From Hyunsoonleella ulvae (GTDB lineage: Bacteria; Bacteroidota; Bacteroidia; Flavobacteriales; Flavobacteriaceae), in assembly GCF_016827605.1 (NCBI RefSeq), contig NZ_JAEPJQ010000002.1, positions 558,001 to 622,000 of the forward strand: DNA of 64,000 bases, in the 5' to 3' direction. The notes under the pieces are model-generated. The model did no database searches and was not told where the DNA came from. It was given only the letters and a program-made list of their open reading frames with translations. A program made the position numbers and the translations under genes. Of the stretch, positions 38,661 through 47,486 are shown one piece after another (the stretch's first letter is position 1; every line of letters starts with the position of its first letter).

Positions 38661-38696
38661 AAACAAAAAAGCCAAAGCTATTAAAACTTTGGCTTT
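38661..38696 (-). terminator. Terminator of trxB
   Basis: Arms AAAGCCAAAG (38668-38677) and CTTTGGCTTT (38687-38696) form a perfect 10-bp stem. On the minus strand it is followed by a T-rich run. It lies 20 bp after the trxB stop. Confidence 0.85.
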
Positions 38697-38715
38697 AATA
38701 ATTCTAATTAATTTC

Positions 38716-39696
38716 CTAATTATAAGTCGAGGTAGACACTTCAAAAGAGGTGTCTTTAGCTGCTAAGTAACGTTCGGCATCTAAAGCCGCCATACAGCCT
38801 GTTCCTGCAGCGGTTACTGCTTGTCTATACACATGGTCTGCTGCATCTCCTGATACAAAAACACCTTCTACGTTAGTTTTGGAAGACCCTGGTACATTTA
38901 TAATGTAACCTGTTTCATCTAAATCTAAGTAATCCTTAAATATATCCGTGTTAGGCTTATGCCCAATTGCCACAAAAAATCCTGTAGCTGGAATATCGTG
39001 CTTTTCATTTGTTTTATTATTAAACACACGAACCCCATTTACCACTTGTCCATCTCCTAAAACCTCATCAGTTTCCGTATTGAATAAAATCTCAATATTC
39101 TCTGTGTTTCTAACTCTAGCTTCCATGATTTTAGATGCCCTAAACTCATCACGTCTTACCAACATGGTAACCTTTTTACATAATTTAGATAAGTAATGTG
39201 CTTCCTCACATGCTGAATCTCCTGCACCTACAATAACCACTTCTTGATTTCTGTAAAAGAAGCCATCACAAACTGCACAAGCTGAAACACCTCCACCTAA
39301 TTTTAAATATTTCTGTTCAGAATCTAAGCCCAAGTATTTTGCCGATGCTCCTGTAGAAATAATTACAGTATCTGCATGTATTTCTTTGGTATCGTTTACC
39401 CAAACTTTGTGAACATCACCTGAGAAATCAACTTTAGTTACCCAGCCATCTCGTACATCAGTTTCAAAACGCTGTGCTTGCGCCTGCAATTGCATCATCA
39501 TTTCTGGCCCTGTAACACCTTCAGGGTATCCTGGGAAATTTTCAACTTCATTAGTAGTAGTTAACTGTCCCCCGGGTTGCGTACCTTGGTACAATACAGG
39601 ATTCATATTTGCTCTAGCAGCATAAATCGCTGCGGTATAGCCCGCAGGCCCAGAGCCTATTATTAAACATTTTAATTTTTCTATATCTTCTGCCAT
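38716..39696 (-). CDS. trxB: Thioredoxin reductase
   Basis: 326 residues, cytoplasmic. The FAD-binding motif GSGPAG is at 14-19, the redox-active CAVC at 140-143, and the NADPH-binding GAGDSA near 157-162. The C-terminal GVFVSGDAADHVYRQAVTAAGTG is the usual FAD-contact region. It uses NADPH to reduce thioredoxin. Length and motif order are standard. It is monocistronic, with a strong terminator and an upstream TACTTTTG box, and diverges from the radical-SAM gene. Confidence 0.97.
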   Translation of the reverse strand: MAEDIEKLKCLIIGSGPAGYTAAIYAARANMNPVLYQGTQPGGQLTTTNEVENFPGYPEGVTGPEMMMQLQAQAQRFETDVRDGWVTKVDFSGDVHKVWVNDTKEIHADTVIISTGASAKYLGLDSEQKYLKLGGGVSACAVCDGFFYRNQEVVIVGAGDSACEEAHYLSKLCKKVTMLVRRDEFRASKIMEARVRNTENIEILFNTETDEVLGDGQVVNGVRVFNNKTNEKHDIPATGFFVAIGHKPNTDIFKDYLDLDETGYIINVPGSSKTNVEGVFVSGDAADHVYRQAVTAAGTGCMAALDAERYLAAKDTSFEVSTSTYN

Positions 39697-39717
39697 AATC
39701 TTATCAATTTAGTAGAA

Positions 39718-39725
39718 CAAAAGTA
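39718..39725 (-). promoter_or_regulatory. -7 promoter box of trxB
   Basis: On the minus strand TACTTTTG fits the Bacteroidetes -7 consensus TAnnTTTG exactly, 22 bp before the start codon. The -33 element is not clear. Confidence 0.4.
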
Positions 39726-39840
39726 GAATTTTTGATGTAAACCTTACACATAAGTTATTAACACTACCTATAAAGCGATAAGCCTACACTATTACAGAAA
39801 AGACAAATCAATTTTAACATAATTCAACTTTTATTTTTTT

Positions 39841-39848
39841 TATATTTG
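39841..39848 (+). promoter_or_regulatory. -7 promoter box of the radical-SAM gene
   Basis: TATATTTG matches TAnnTTTG exactly, 52 bp upstream of the ATG at 39900. A good -33 TTTG is not visible. Confidence 0.4.
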
Positions 39849-39899
39849 GGTATTCAGGTTTTCCAAATCTACATTCAATCCTTTTAATTCATCCAACTT

Positions 39900-41162
39900 A
39901 TGTCTTTCGAACGTATTCGGGAAAAACTTAATATACTTGCTGATGCCGCAAAGTATGATGTTTCTTGCGCTTCCAGTGGCAGTAATAGAAAAAACACCAA
40001 TAAAGGTTTAGGGAATGCCACAAGTATGGGCATTTGCCATACATACACAAAAGATGGCCGTTGTGTGTCTCTTTTAAAAATCCTATTGACCAACCACTGT
40101 ATTTTTGATTGTGCCTATTGTGTTACAAGAAAAAGCAACGACATAAAACGTGCTGCATTTAAAGTACAAGAAGTGGTAGACTTAACTATTAATTTTTACA
40201 GAAGAAATTATATTGAAGGCCTATTTTTAAGTTCTGGTATTTTTAAGAATGCTGATTATACTATGGAACGTTTGGTAGCCGTTGCTAAAAAATTACGTTT
40301 AGAAGAAAATTTTAATGGTTATATACATTTAAAATCTATCCCGGGAGCATCTGATGAATTAATGCGGGAAGCTGGACTTTATGCAGATAGATTGAGCGTT
40401 AATATTGAAATCCCTACCAAAGAGGGCTTGAAAAAATTAGCACCAGATAAACATCAAGAAGACTTCATTAAGCCCATGAAAAAGGTTAAAAATGAAATCA
40501 TTCAATATAAATCTGAAAAGAAAATTATTAAAAGCACACCTAAATATGCACCTGCAGGGCAAAGCACACAAATGATTATAGGGGCTAGTGGCGAGAATGA
40601 TATGCAAATTATGTATACCTCTAATTATTTGTATAATAAATTCGATTTAAAACGTGTGTATTATTCTGGATATATACCCATAAGTTATGATAAACGTTTG
40701 CCCATGATAGGCACCGAAGTTCCTGTTTTACGCGAGAATAGATTATACCAAACCGATTGGTTATTGCGTTTTTATGGATTTGATGTTCGCGAAATCCTTA
40801 ATCCAAAACATCCTAACTTAGACTTAGATATAGACCCAAAGCTATCTTGGGCTCTACGCAACCTACATCAATTTCCCGTAAATGTTAATAAAGCTGACAA
40901 AATGATGTTGGCAAGAGTGCCAGGACTTGGCATTACATCAGTACATAAAATTATAAATGCCCGTCGTTTTAGAAATTTAAATTGGGAACATTTAAAAACC
41001 ATAGGAGTAAAACTAAACCGAGCAAAATATTTTATCACTTGTAATTCTAGATATTTTGAAACCAAAGACTATTCGGCCTCTAAACTTAAAGAAATACTAA
41101 TACATAATTCTACTGGCAAACATAAAAAAGCGTTTACAGGTCAATTAGCATTATTTACCTAA
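39900..41162 (+). CDS. Radical-SAM protein, putative DNA modification/repair (TIGR03916-like)
   Basis: 420 residues, cytoplasmic. The radical-SAM cluster motif is CIFDCAYC (C67, C71, C74). The N-terminal LNILADAAKYDVSC and the paired downstream gene are hallmarks of the family annotated as putative DNA modification/repair radical SAM protein. A helix-hairpin-helix DNA-binding motif (ARVPGLGITSVHKI) lies near residues 338-351. The chemistry is not established. It is translationally coupled to the next gene by a TAATG overlap, which supports a two-protein unit. Family members are often linked to a uracil-DNA-glycosylase-related protein. Confidence 0.85.
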   Translation: MSFERIREKLNILADAAKYDVSCASSGSNRKNTNKGLGNATSMGICHTYTKDGRCVSLLKILLTNHCIFDCAYCVTRKSNDIKRAAFKVQEVVDLTINFYRRNYIEGLFLSSGIFKNADYTMERLVAVAKKLRLEENFNGYIHLKSIPGASDELMREAGLYADRLSVNIEIPTKEGLKKLAPDKHQEDFIKPMKKVKNEIIQYKSEKKIIKSTPKYAPAGQSTQMIIGASGENDMQIMYTSNYLYNKFDLKRVYYSGYIPISYDKRLPMIGTEVPVLRENRLYQTDWLLRFYGFDVREILNPKHPNLDLDIDPKLSWALRNLHQFPVNVNKADKMMLARVPGLGITSVHKIINARRFRNLNWEHLKTIGVKLNRAKYFITCNSRYFETKDYSASKLKEILIHNSTGKHKKAFTGQLALFT

Positions 41163-41917
41163 TGCAGCATATCACGTTTACATACGATGGTTCTTTTGAT
41201 GGTTTTTTAACTGCCGTCTTTGAAATATATGAGCGTCGCTTATCGAATGTTATTATTAAAAATGAGCTTCAATTTGAAAGTGAACTTTTTGGTATACACG
41301 AACACATTATTACAGACAACAATAAATCTAAACGTGTTTTTGATGGATTAAAAAAACGCATTGGCACTAAAGGCTGCACAATGCTATACTATTCATTTTT
41401 AAGTGAATTGGAAGGTATCGAAAACACAATGCTAAGCGTTGCTAAATACACTTTTAAAAGTCAAAAAAACATAATTTCAGATTATAGCCATCCCGATGTA
41501 TTACACCTGTCTAAAGTTGTAAAAAAAGTTAGAAGGGAAAAACATAGAATGGAAGCCTTTGTTAGGTTTCAACAAACAAAAGACAATATTTATTTTGCTA
41601 ATGTAGAACCTGATTTTAATGTATTACCGCTAATAAAAAACCATTTTACAAAACGATATGCCAATCAAAAATGGATTATTTATGATTTAAAACGCAAATA
41701 TGGCTTGTTTTATAATCTAGAAAGTACAGAAGTAATTCATATAGATTTTAATATAGATACAAAACAAGATTGGTTTACCGAAAACGAAAAAACATACGAA
41801 ACGCTTTGGAAAGATTATTTTGAAAGCACAAATATAGAAGAACGCATCAATACTAAATTACATGTTAGGCATGTTCCAAAACGGTATTGGAAATACCTAA
41901 GTGAAAAACAACCTTAA
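41162..41917 (+). CDS. DUF4130/TIGR03915-type putative DNA-repair partner
   Basis: 251 residues, no signal or membrane segment. The opening ITFTYDGSFDGFLTAVFEIY and MEAFVRFQQTKDNIYFANVEPDFNVLP in the middle are typical of the TIGR03915 family (DUF4130). This family occurs with, or fused to, uracil-DNA-glycosylase-like domains and with the radical-SAM protein encoded just upstream. No fused glycosylase domain is present, so this is the short form. It overlaps the upstream stop by one base. Function is inferred from family association only. Confidence 0.82.
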   Translation: MQHITFTYDGSFDGFLTAVFEIYERRLSNVIIKNELQFESELFGIHEHIITDNNKSKRVFDGLKKRIGTKGCTMLYYSFLSELEGIENTMLSVAKYTFKSQKNIISDYSHPDVLHLSKVVKKVRREKHRMEAFVRFQQTKDNIYFANVEPDFNVLPLIKNHFTKRYANQKWIIYDLKRKYGLFYNLESTEVIHIDFNIDTKQDWFTENEKTYETLWKDYFESTNIEERINTKLHVRHVPKRYWKYLSEKQP

Positions 41918-41983
41918 ACAGAAATAGGATTGATAGGCGAAATTAGGTTGTTATAAGTTATATTTATCATTTATTTTTAAAAC

Positions 41984-42946
41984 ATGAAGATAGTAGTATT
42001 AGATGGTTATACCCTTAACCCTGGCGATTTAAATTGGGATGGTATGTCTCAATTTGGAGACTTAACAGTTTATAATAGAACAACCTATGACGATGAAGTG
42101 ATTATTAAAAATATAGGCAATGCAGATATTGTGTTTACCAACAAAACCCCTATTAATAAACATGTGTTATCAAAAGTAACATCATTAAAATATATTGGCG
42201 TATTAGCAACTGGATACAATGTAGTAGATATCAAAACCGCTAAGCAGCACAATGTAGTTGTAACGAATGTGCCAGATTACAGCTCAGTATCAGTTGCACA
42301 ATTTACCATGGCTTTAATGTTAGAGTTATGCCATCATGTAGGAGCTCATAATGATGCAGTACAAAAAGGAGATTGGATAAAAAGTGAGGATTTTTCCTTT
42401 TGGAATTACCCATTAATTGAGCTAGCAGGTAAAACATTAGGGCTAGTTGGTTTTGGAAAAATAGGTAGAGCTACTGCAAAATTAGCTGAAGCGTTTGGTA
42501 TGCACATTTTGGTATATAACAGAACCATCTATCCGGAGTTTGAAAATAGCAACTTAAAATTTGTTACACTGGATGAGCTATTAAAGACCTCTGACTTTAT
42601 TAGTTTACATAGTCCTCTAACCGATGAGACAAATGGTATTATCAATAAGAATGCAATAGGTAAAATGAAACAAGGGTCGTTTTTAATTAATACCTCTCGT
42701 GGTCCGTTAGTAAATGAAAGTGATCTTGCCGAAGCTTTAAACAAAGGCAATTTAGCTGGTGCTGCACTAGACGTGATATCTAAGGAACCTATGCAGGAGA
42801 ACAATCCGTTATTGGGAGCAAAAAATTGTATTATCACACCCCATATTGCCTGGGCACCCAAAGAGGCGCGACAACGTTTAATGCAAATTACAGTAGATAA
42901 TTTAAATGCCTTTTTAAATGGCAACCCTGTAAATGCTGTAAACTAA
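41984..42946 (+). CDS. D-2-hydroxyacid dehydrogenase (glycerate/hydroxypyruvate type)
   Basis: 320 residues. The NAD-binding motif is GFGKIG with glycines 156, 158 and 161. The catalytic Arg is R239 in NTSRG, the Glu E268 (ISKEP) and the His H287 (TPHIAW), the standard triad of the family. The N-terminal VLDGYTLNPGDLNWD is typical of glycerate/hydroxypyruvate reductases. It would interconvert a 2-ketoacid such as hydroxypyruvate with its D-hydroxy form using NAD(P)H. It stands alone 66 bp after the DUF4130 gene, before a bidirectional terminator. Confidence 0.9.
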   Translation: MKIVVLDGYTLNPGDLNWDGMSQFGDLTVYNRTTYDDEVIIKNIGNADIVFTNKTPINKHVLSKVTSLKYIGVLATGYNVVDIKTAKQHNVVVTNVPDYSSVSVAQFTMALMLELCHHVGAHNDAVQKGDWIKSEDFSFWNYPLIELAGKTLGLVGFGKIGRATAKLAEAFGMHILVYNRTIYPEFENSNLKFVTLDELLKTSDFISLHSPLTDETNGIINKNAIGKMKQGSFLINTSRGPLVNESDLAEALNKGNLAGAALDVISKEPMQENNPLLGAKNCIITPHIAWAPKEARQRLMQITVDNLNAFLNGNPVNAVN

Positions 42947-42984
42947 CCAGAGACAACGCATTTTGTTCTTAAAACCTATAATCA

Positions 42985-43016
42985 TAAAAAAATAAATCCC
43001 GCCAATGGCGGGATTT
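42985..43016 (-). terminator. Rho-independent terminator, probably bidirectional
   Basis: Arms AAATCCCGCC (42994-43003) and GGCGGGATTT (43007-43016) form a perfect stem with an AAT loop. The minus strand follows with TATTTTTTT, which suits the porin gene; on the plus strand it also lies after the dehydrogenase gene. Confidence 0.85.
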
Positions 43017-43093
43017 AAAAATTGGAATATCAAACTAAATTAACACTATACATTATGAAAATTTATTCCCAATTTATGTGTTAAAACCTATTC

Positions 43094-44359
43094 TTACTTA
43101 GCCGTATTTAAAAATTTAGGTTTAATAATTAACATAGCCCATGCCCAGTTTTGAGTTGACTTCACACCAGGTAAATCAGCGATTTCACTTGGCTCAAAGA
43201 AGTGAGAGTAACCACCAACTAACTTAAATTCTTTAAACTTCTTAGCGATTACTAAATCTATTTCAGAACCTAGATCCTTTCCATCAAAACCATTTACATC
43301 TTCAACTTCTGTAAAGTAGTGTCCTGTTAAGGTTACCGCTAAACCTGCAATTTTAGTGGCAAGAGATACTTGTAAATCATTTAAACCACCAGCGTTTGCA
43401 TGGTTACCTACATAAAATCTATCAATTAAACCGTTAAAGGCATGGTTTGTACCATATAATGGAAAGAATGCTGCAGAATCATCTGTTCTACCAGAAATGG
43501 TTTCGTAACCAGCCCCTAAAGTTACTTTATCAGAAACCTTATACTTCGCTAAAATACTTGCCAATATGGCACCTTTTACATCTAATCCACCTACTCTCTC
43601 TCCTTCTTGTAAGAATAGATTAGCAGCTAAAGACAATGCTCCTGTTTTATAATCAGCATGTACACCAGTAGTTAATAAAGTTGCTTTTCTATCCGTAGTT
43701 GGAGGTGTTGCAGGATTGTTATCTCCTCCATTTTGGAATGTATTTAATAATGCTAAGAACGAAAAGTTTAATTTTTCCCCTTTAGTATTTAACCTGGTAA
43801 ATACCATATCTCTATAAGAGAATAAGTTTGCTGTAAAATAAATTTCATCAACCGTAGTATTTAAAGCACCACCAATATCTAAGCTAAGCTTGTTCTTTTT
43901 GTATTTGTAGACTGCAGCATCATGCGTACGTGCCTGTTGTGCCCATCCTAAACCACCAAGAATTCTTTGGTCATCATAAGATAGTTGTTGGCGACCAAGT
44001 TTTAAACTAGAAAATTCGCCTAGTTTTAAATCTGCCCAAGCTTCCTGTACTCTAAAGTTTCCATTTCCAGCAGTTGCAATTTGTGGTCTATCACCAAAAG
44101 CAAATACCTCTTGAAAATTAATGAATACCTTGTAAGTTTCAGCAGTATAAGCAGCTTTTAAGGCTGCTCTTACAGTAGTTCTTATAAAGCCTTCATCAGC
44201 ATCCGTTGCTGTTTGGGCAGGAAATGTACCTCCTGTAAAGTTACCACCATTGCCAAAGTATTCACTACGTGGTCTAAATTCCCCTTCTAATGTAAACTGT
44301 GCCTGTGCAAATTGAACTATCAATGCCATTAGGCCTATTAAAACATATTGCTTTCTCAT
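43094..44359 (-). CDS. Outer-membrane porin, alginate-export-like, linked to nitrate uptake
   Basis: 421 residues with a signal peptide (cleavage near AQAQ, residue 20). The mature protein is made of alternating amphipathic strands typical of a beta-barrel, with landmarks FRPRSEYFG near 28-36 and LKLGRQQLSYDDQRILGG, as in the alginate-export (PF13372) family. It is the last gene of the nitrate-transport cluster, 145 bp downstream of an ATPase gene. I infer a diffusion channel for nitrate or nitrite across the outer membrane rather than for alginate. A terminator follows. Confidence 0.75.
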   Translation of the reverse strand: MRKQYVLIGLMALIVQFAQAQFTLEGEFRPRSEYFGNGGNFTGGTFPAQTATDADEGFIRTTVRAALKAAYTAETYKVFINFQEVFAFGDRPQIATAGNGNFRVQEAWADLKLGEFSSLKLGRQQLSYDDQRILGGLGWAQQARTHDAAVYKYKKNKLSLDIGGALNTTVDEIYFTANLFSYRDMVFTRLNTKGEKLNFSFLALLNTFQNGGDNNPATPPTTDRKATLLTTGVHADYKTGALSLAANLFLQEGERVGGLDVKGAILASILAKYKVSDKVTLGAGYETISGRTDDSAAFFPLYGTNHAFNGLIDRFYVGNHANAGGLNDLQVSLATKIAGLAVTLTGHYFTEVEDVNGFDGKDLGSEIDLVIAKKFKEFKLVGGYSHFFEPSEIADLPGVKSTQNWAWAMLIIKPKFLNTAK

Positions 44360-44504
44360 TTTTTACTTGTTTTTACGTTTAATTTGTGTTTGAGTTTTTA
44401 ATTAATTGTTTTGTTTTTAGGTTGTGTTTATCCTGTGTTTATGGGAATCTAATATCCCACAAACATGTTGTAATTCTATTTGCTTAGTGTGGTTTACGTA
44501 ACTT

Positions 44505-45329
44505 CTAGTGTTCTAAGAAGTCTATTAAGTGTTTTCTATATTTATAATAATCGTCGTGTTCTAATACCGATTTACGCGAACGAGGCCTTTCAAAATCTAT
44601 ATCTAAAACGTCTCCAATTTTTGCTCGAGGACCACTAGTCATCATTACTACGCGATCTGCTAAAAATATGGCCTCATCCACATCGTGGGTAATCATTACC
44701 GCCGTAATTTTTTCTTTATTCCAAATCTCTATTAATATATCTTGTAATTCGCCTCGTGTTAAGGAATCTAACATTCCAAAAGGCTCGTCTAACAATAAAA
44801 CTTTTGGTTTAATAGCAAATGCCCTTGCTATACCAACACGTTGTTGCATACCTTGAGATAAGTCAGAAGCACGTTTATTAAACGCATCTTCCAGACCTAC
44901 TTTTTGCAAGTAATATTTAGCGATATCGTTACGTTGTGCTTTGGTAGCATGAGGAAACACTTGGTTTACACCCAACAATACATTTTGTAAAGCCGTCATC
45001 CAAGGCATTAAACTAGGTGCCTGAAATATAACACCCCTATCTGGCCCTGGCCCTTTTATGTGCTTTCCTAAAACCGAGATGTTTCCGCCAGAAATAGGGT
45101 TTAATCCAGCAATCATAGAAAGCATTGTAGTTTTACCACATCCAGAATGCCCAATAATAGTAACAAATTCTTCTTTTCTAATTTGAAGATTTAAATGCTC
45201 CAAAACCACATAATCTCCTTTTGGTGTTGGATAAACCTTCTTTAAATCATTTAAATCAAGCATTACTTCGTTAGAAGGGAAAATGCCATTATGTCCTTTT
45301 GTAGCTGTATCTGTAATAATAGTGCTCAT
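44505..45329 (-). CDS. Nitrate-type ABC transporter ATPase (NrtD-like)
   Basis: 274 residues. Walker A GHSGCGKT (60-67), signature DLSQGMQQR near 157-163 (SQG instead of SGG), Walker B LLLDEP, and H-loop ITHDVDEA with H215 present. It belongs to the nitrate/sulfonate/taurine group of ABC ATPases; the binding protein and neighbouring reductase favour nitrate or nitrite. It lies 9 bp after the second ATPase gene. The pair probably forms a heterodimer in which this subunit keeps the catalytic histidine. Confidence 0.88.
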   Translation of the reverse strand: MSTIITDTATKGHNGIFPSNEVMLDLNDLKKVYPTPKGDYVVLEHLNLQIRKEEFVTIIGHSGCGKTTMLSMIAGLNPISGGNISVLGKHIKGPGPDRGVIFQAPSLMPWMTALQNVLLGVNQVFPHATKAQRNDIAKYYLQKVGLEDAFNKRASDLSQGMQQRVGIARAFAIKPKVLLLDEPFGMLDSLTRGELQDILIEIWNKEKITAVMITHDVDEAIFLADRVVMMTSGPRAKIGDVLDIDFERPRSRKSVLEHDDYYKYRKHLIDFLEH

Positions 45330-45338
45330 AGCTGATCT

Positions 45339-46187
45339 TTATCTAAATTGGTTTACAAAATCTTTTGGTGCTAAATCTGGAAGTACAATTTCTTCCGAGG
45401 CTTGTGCCTTACGCTCCGCTCCTATATCCATTAAATACTCAATAATAGCATTTCTGGTTTTTTTGTAATTAGGGTTGTCGTTCATTTCGGTCTTGTCACG
45501 AGGACGCTCAATGTCAATCTTAAACTCAGGCCCCAAGGTTGCGTTTGGCCCAGGTCGTAATGGGATAATACGGTCTGCCATGTAAATACCTTCATCTACA
45601 TCGTTCGTAATCAATAAAGCGGTACGCTTATCTTTTCCCCAAATATTTAATATCTGGTCTTGAAGCGTACCTCGCGTTAATGCGTCTAGCGCCCCTAAAG
45701 GTTCATCCATAATAATCATATCCGGTTTCATAGATAAGGCTCTAGCTACAGCCACACGCTGGCGCATACCTCCTGATAATTCTTTAGGTAACTTATTAAT
45801 AGCAGGTGTTAAACCTACCATGTCAATATAGTGTGCCGCCTTACGCTTATACACCGCTTTTTCTCGTTTTGGAAACGCTTCCTTTACCGCCATCATTACA
45901 TTTTGCTCAACGGTTAACCACGGTAATAATGAGTAATTCTGAAAAATCACACCACGTTCATGGCTCGTGCCTTCTACAGGCTTTCCTTTAAACAACACTT
46001 CGCCTTTGGTGGGTTCCAGTAATCCGTTTATTAAATTTACCAGTGTGGTTTTTCCACTTCCAGTAAAGCCTACAATTGCTACAAACTCACCTTCCTCTAT
46101 TGATAAATTAATATCAGATAGCACCTCGGTTGCATTCTCATCATTCCCGTAGGTTTTGTAAATATTTTTTAATTCTAAGTATGCCAT
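45339..46187 (-). CDS. Nitrate-type ABC transporter ATPase with Asn in the H-loop
   Basis: 282 residues. Walker A GFTGSGKT (40-47), signature LSGGM (137-141) and Walker B MDEP (D161, E162) are intact. The switch (H-loop) histidine is replaced: LLITNDVDEG has N195 where the neighbouring ATPase has His. A C-terminal extension after FKIDIERPR reaches 282 residues. I infer a heterodimer with one weakened site, as in asymmetric ABC transporters. It is encoded between the permease and the other ATPase, on the same strand. Confidence 0.88.
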   Translation of the reverse strand: MAYLELKNIYKTYGNDENATEVLSDINLSIEEGEFVAIVGFTGSGKTTLVNLINGLLEPTKGEVLFKGKPVEGTSHERGVIFQNYSLLPWLTVEQNVMMAVKEAFPKREKAVYKRKAAHYIDMVGLTPAINKLPKELSGGMRQRVAVARALSMKPDMIIMDEPLGALDALTRGTLQDQILNIWGKDKRTALLITNDVDEGIYMADRIIPLRPGPNATLGPEFKIDIERPRDKTEMNDNPNYKKTRNAIIEYLMDIGAERKAQASEEIVLPDLAPKDFVNQFR

Positions 46188-46261
46188 TTCTTTATTGTTT
46201 AAGTGTTTATTTGTTGATGCGTTTAATCGATTCCACGATTAAACATTTAAACAATTCAACA

Positions 46262-47368
46262 TTATATCGCGTCTGTTTTTTCAAAAGACACTGCATTTTG
46301 AATGGCTAACATGAGGCGATCTAACAAGAAGCCTATAATACCAATAACAAACATGGCAACTATAATTTTGGCGTTCGAGTCGTTGGCACCATTTTGGAAT
46401 TCCTCCCAAACAAACAATCCTAAACCAGGGCTCTGTGCTAGTAATTCAATAGCAATTAATACCATCCACGCCACAGACAATGTAATTTTTAAACCCGTAA
46501 AAATTAAAGGCAAAGACGATGGCAATACCACTTTAAACACTTTTTGGAAATTCCCAAGTTTTAAGACCTTGGCAACATTGATGTAATCTTTATCTACCGA
46601 TGATACACCCATAGACGTATTTACCAAAGTGGCCCACATAGAACATAAACCAACTGCTATAAACGAGATGGTAAACGAACTATCCTCACTAGAATCTATC
46701 AATAATGTTTTTACAATCATAAACACAAGCAAGTACCAAACCACTGGTGATACAGGCTTAAAAATTTGAATAAACCAGTTAAACGCACTTTTTAGCGTTG
46801 GACTTAATCCTATAAAAATACCAAGAGGCACTGCAATAAGTAAAGCCAAAAAGAAACCTGCAAATACCGTTTTTAAACTTCTAAAGATTTGATCAACAAA
46901 AGAAGGTCTACCCGTATACACGATAGGATCTTTACCTTCAGCCACTCTCTTTTCGTTTAACGCCGCTGTTTTTTCAGCAAAAGCAGCTTTATCAGCACTA
47001 ATTAAGGCGTGATCGTTTAATAACGATTGGAACGATGCCCAAACCTGTGAAGGAGATGGCAGCGTGTTTGGCTGACAGCTTATATCTCCCGAAGCAATAC
47101 AAGCAGCCATTTCATCAGCGGCAGCCTGCCCTTGTTCGTTTAATGCTTTTTCTATTCTAAACTCAGCCTCAACATTGTATAGCGCCTTAGCCCCTAAATG
47201 CCATAAACCTAAGAACAATAGAACAGAAGCAATAGGTACAACTATTTTACGTAAAAAGGCTTTGTAATCGTCCTTCTCTAGCTTCCCTGTAAATAGGTCT
47301 TTAAACGAGCTTAAAAAGCCTAAGCCCATAAATTTGGTTACTTTTCCTAGTGTTAAACTTTGCTTCAT
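46262..47368 (-). CDS. Nitrate-type ABC transporter permease (NrtB-like)
   Basis: A membrane protein of 368 residues from the preferred start at 47368 (MKQSLTLGKVTKF). The longer frame from 47416 would add 16 residues that run into an inverted repeat, so the inner ATG, preceded by an A-rich stretch, is favoured. One N-terminal membrane segment is followed by an unusually long extracytoplasmic insert of about 100 residues (with CIASGDISCQ, a possible disulfide). The BPD-transport domain then carries SVAWMVLIAIELLAQSPGLG near its conserved loop. It moves nitrate through the inner membrane with the two ATPases. Confidence 0.85.
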   Translation of the reverse strand: MKQSLTLGKVTKFMGLGFLSSFKDLFTGKLEKDDYKAFLRKIVVPIASVLLFLGLWHLGAKALYNVEAEFRIEKALNEQGQAAADEMAACIASGDISCQPNTLPSPSQVWASFQSLLNDHALISADKAAFAEKTAALNEKRVAEGKDPIVYTGRPSFVDQIFRSLKTVFAGFFLALLIAVPLGIFIGLSPTLKSAFNWFIQIFKPVSPVVWYLLVFMIVKTLLIDSSEDSSFTISFIAVGLCSMWATLVNTSMGVSSVDKDYINVAKVLKLGNFQKVFKVVLPSSLPLIFTGLKITLSVAWMVLIAIELLAQSPGLGLFVWEEFQNGANDSNAKIIVAMFVIGIIGFLLDRLMLAIQNAVSFEKTDAI

Positions 47369-47410
47369 GACTCTTTTATTTAATGTGTGTTTAGTGTTTG
47401 TGTTTACTAG

Positions 47411-47474
47411 TGTCATACTGAACTAGTTTCAGCTTCACAGCCTAACTAGATTCTGAAACAAGTTCAGAATGACA
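47411..47474. repeat. Inverted repeat between binding-protein and permease genes
   Basis: A 22-bp left arm (47411-47432) pairs with a right arm (47453-47474) with two mismatches around a 20-nt loop. The arm TGTCATTCTGAACTTGTTTC is a design common in flavobacterial intergenic repeats. In the polycistronic mRNA it would fold just after the nrtA-like stop and could tune expression of the distal genes. Confidence 0.65.
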
Positions 47475-47486
47475 GATAAATTTTGA

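Larger units (their letters stand above)
38345..38715. other. 371-bp intergenic region between tRNA-Pro and trxB
   Basis: No gene is seen. It contains a hairpin of the GGAATGAC intergenic repeat type (38544-38563), a fragment ACCGGCAGGAAGGCCCGAC (about 38581-38599) that resembles the repeat near 50390, and the trxB terminator. Confidence 0.6.

Noticed and set aside
43094-44359. Outer-membrane protein as a true alginate exporter.
   Set aside because: No alginate synthesis or degradation gene is nearby and it is encoded on the same strand as the nitrate transporter; the name reflects only the barrel family.
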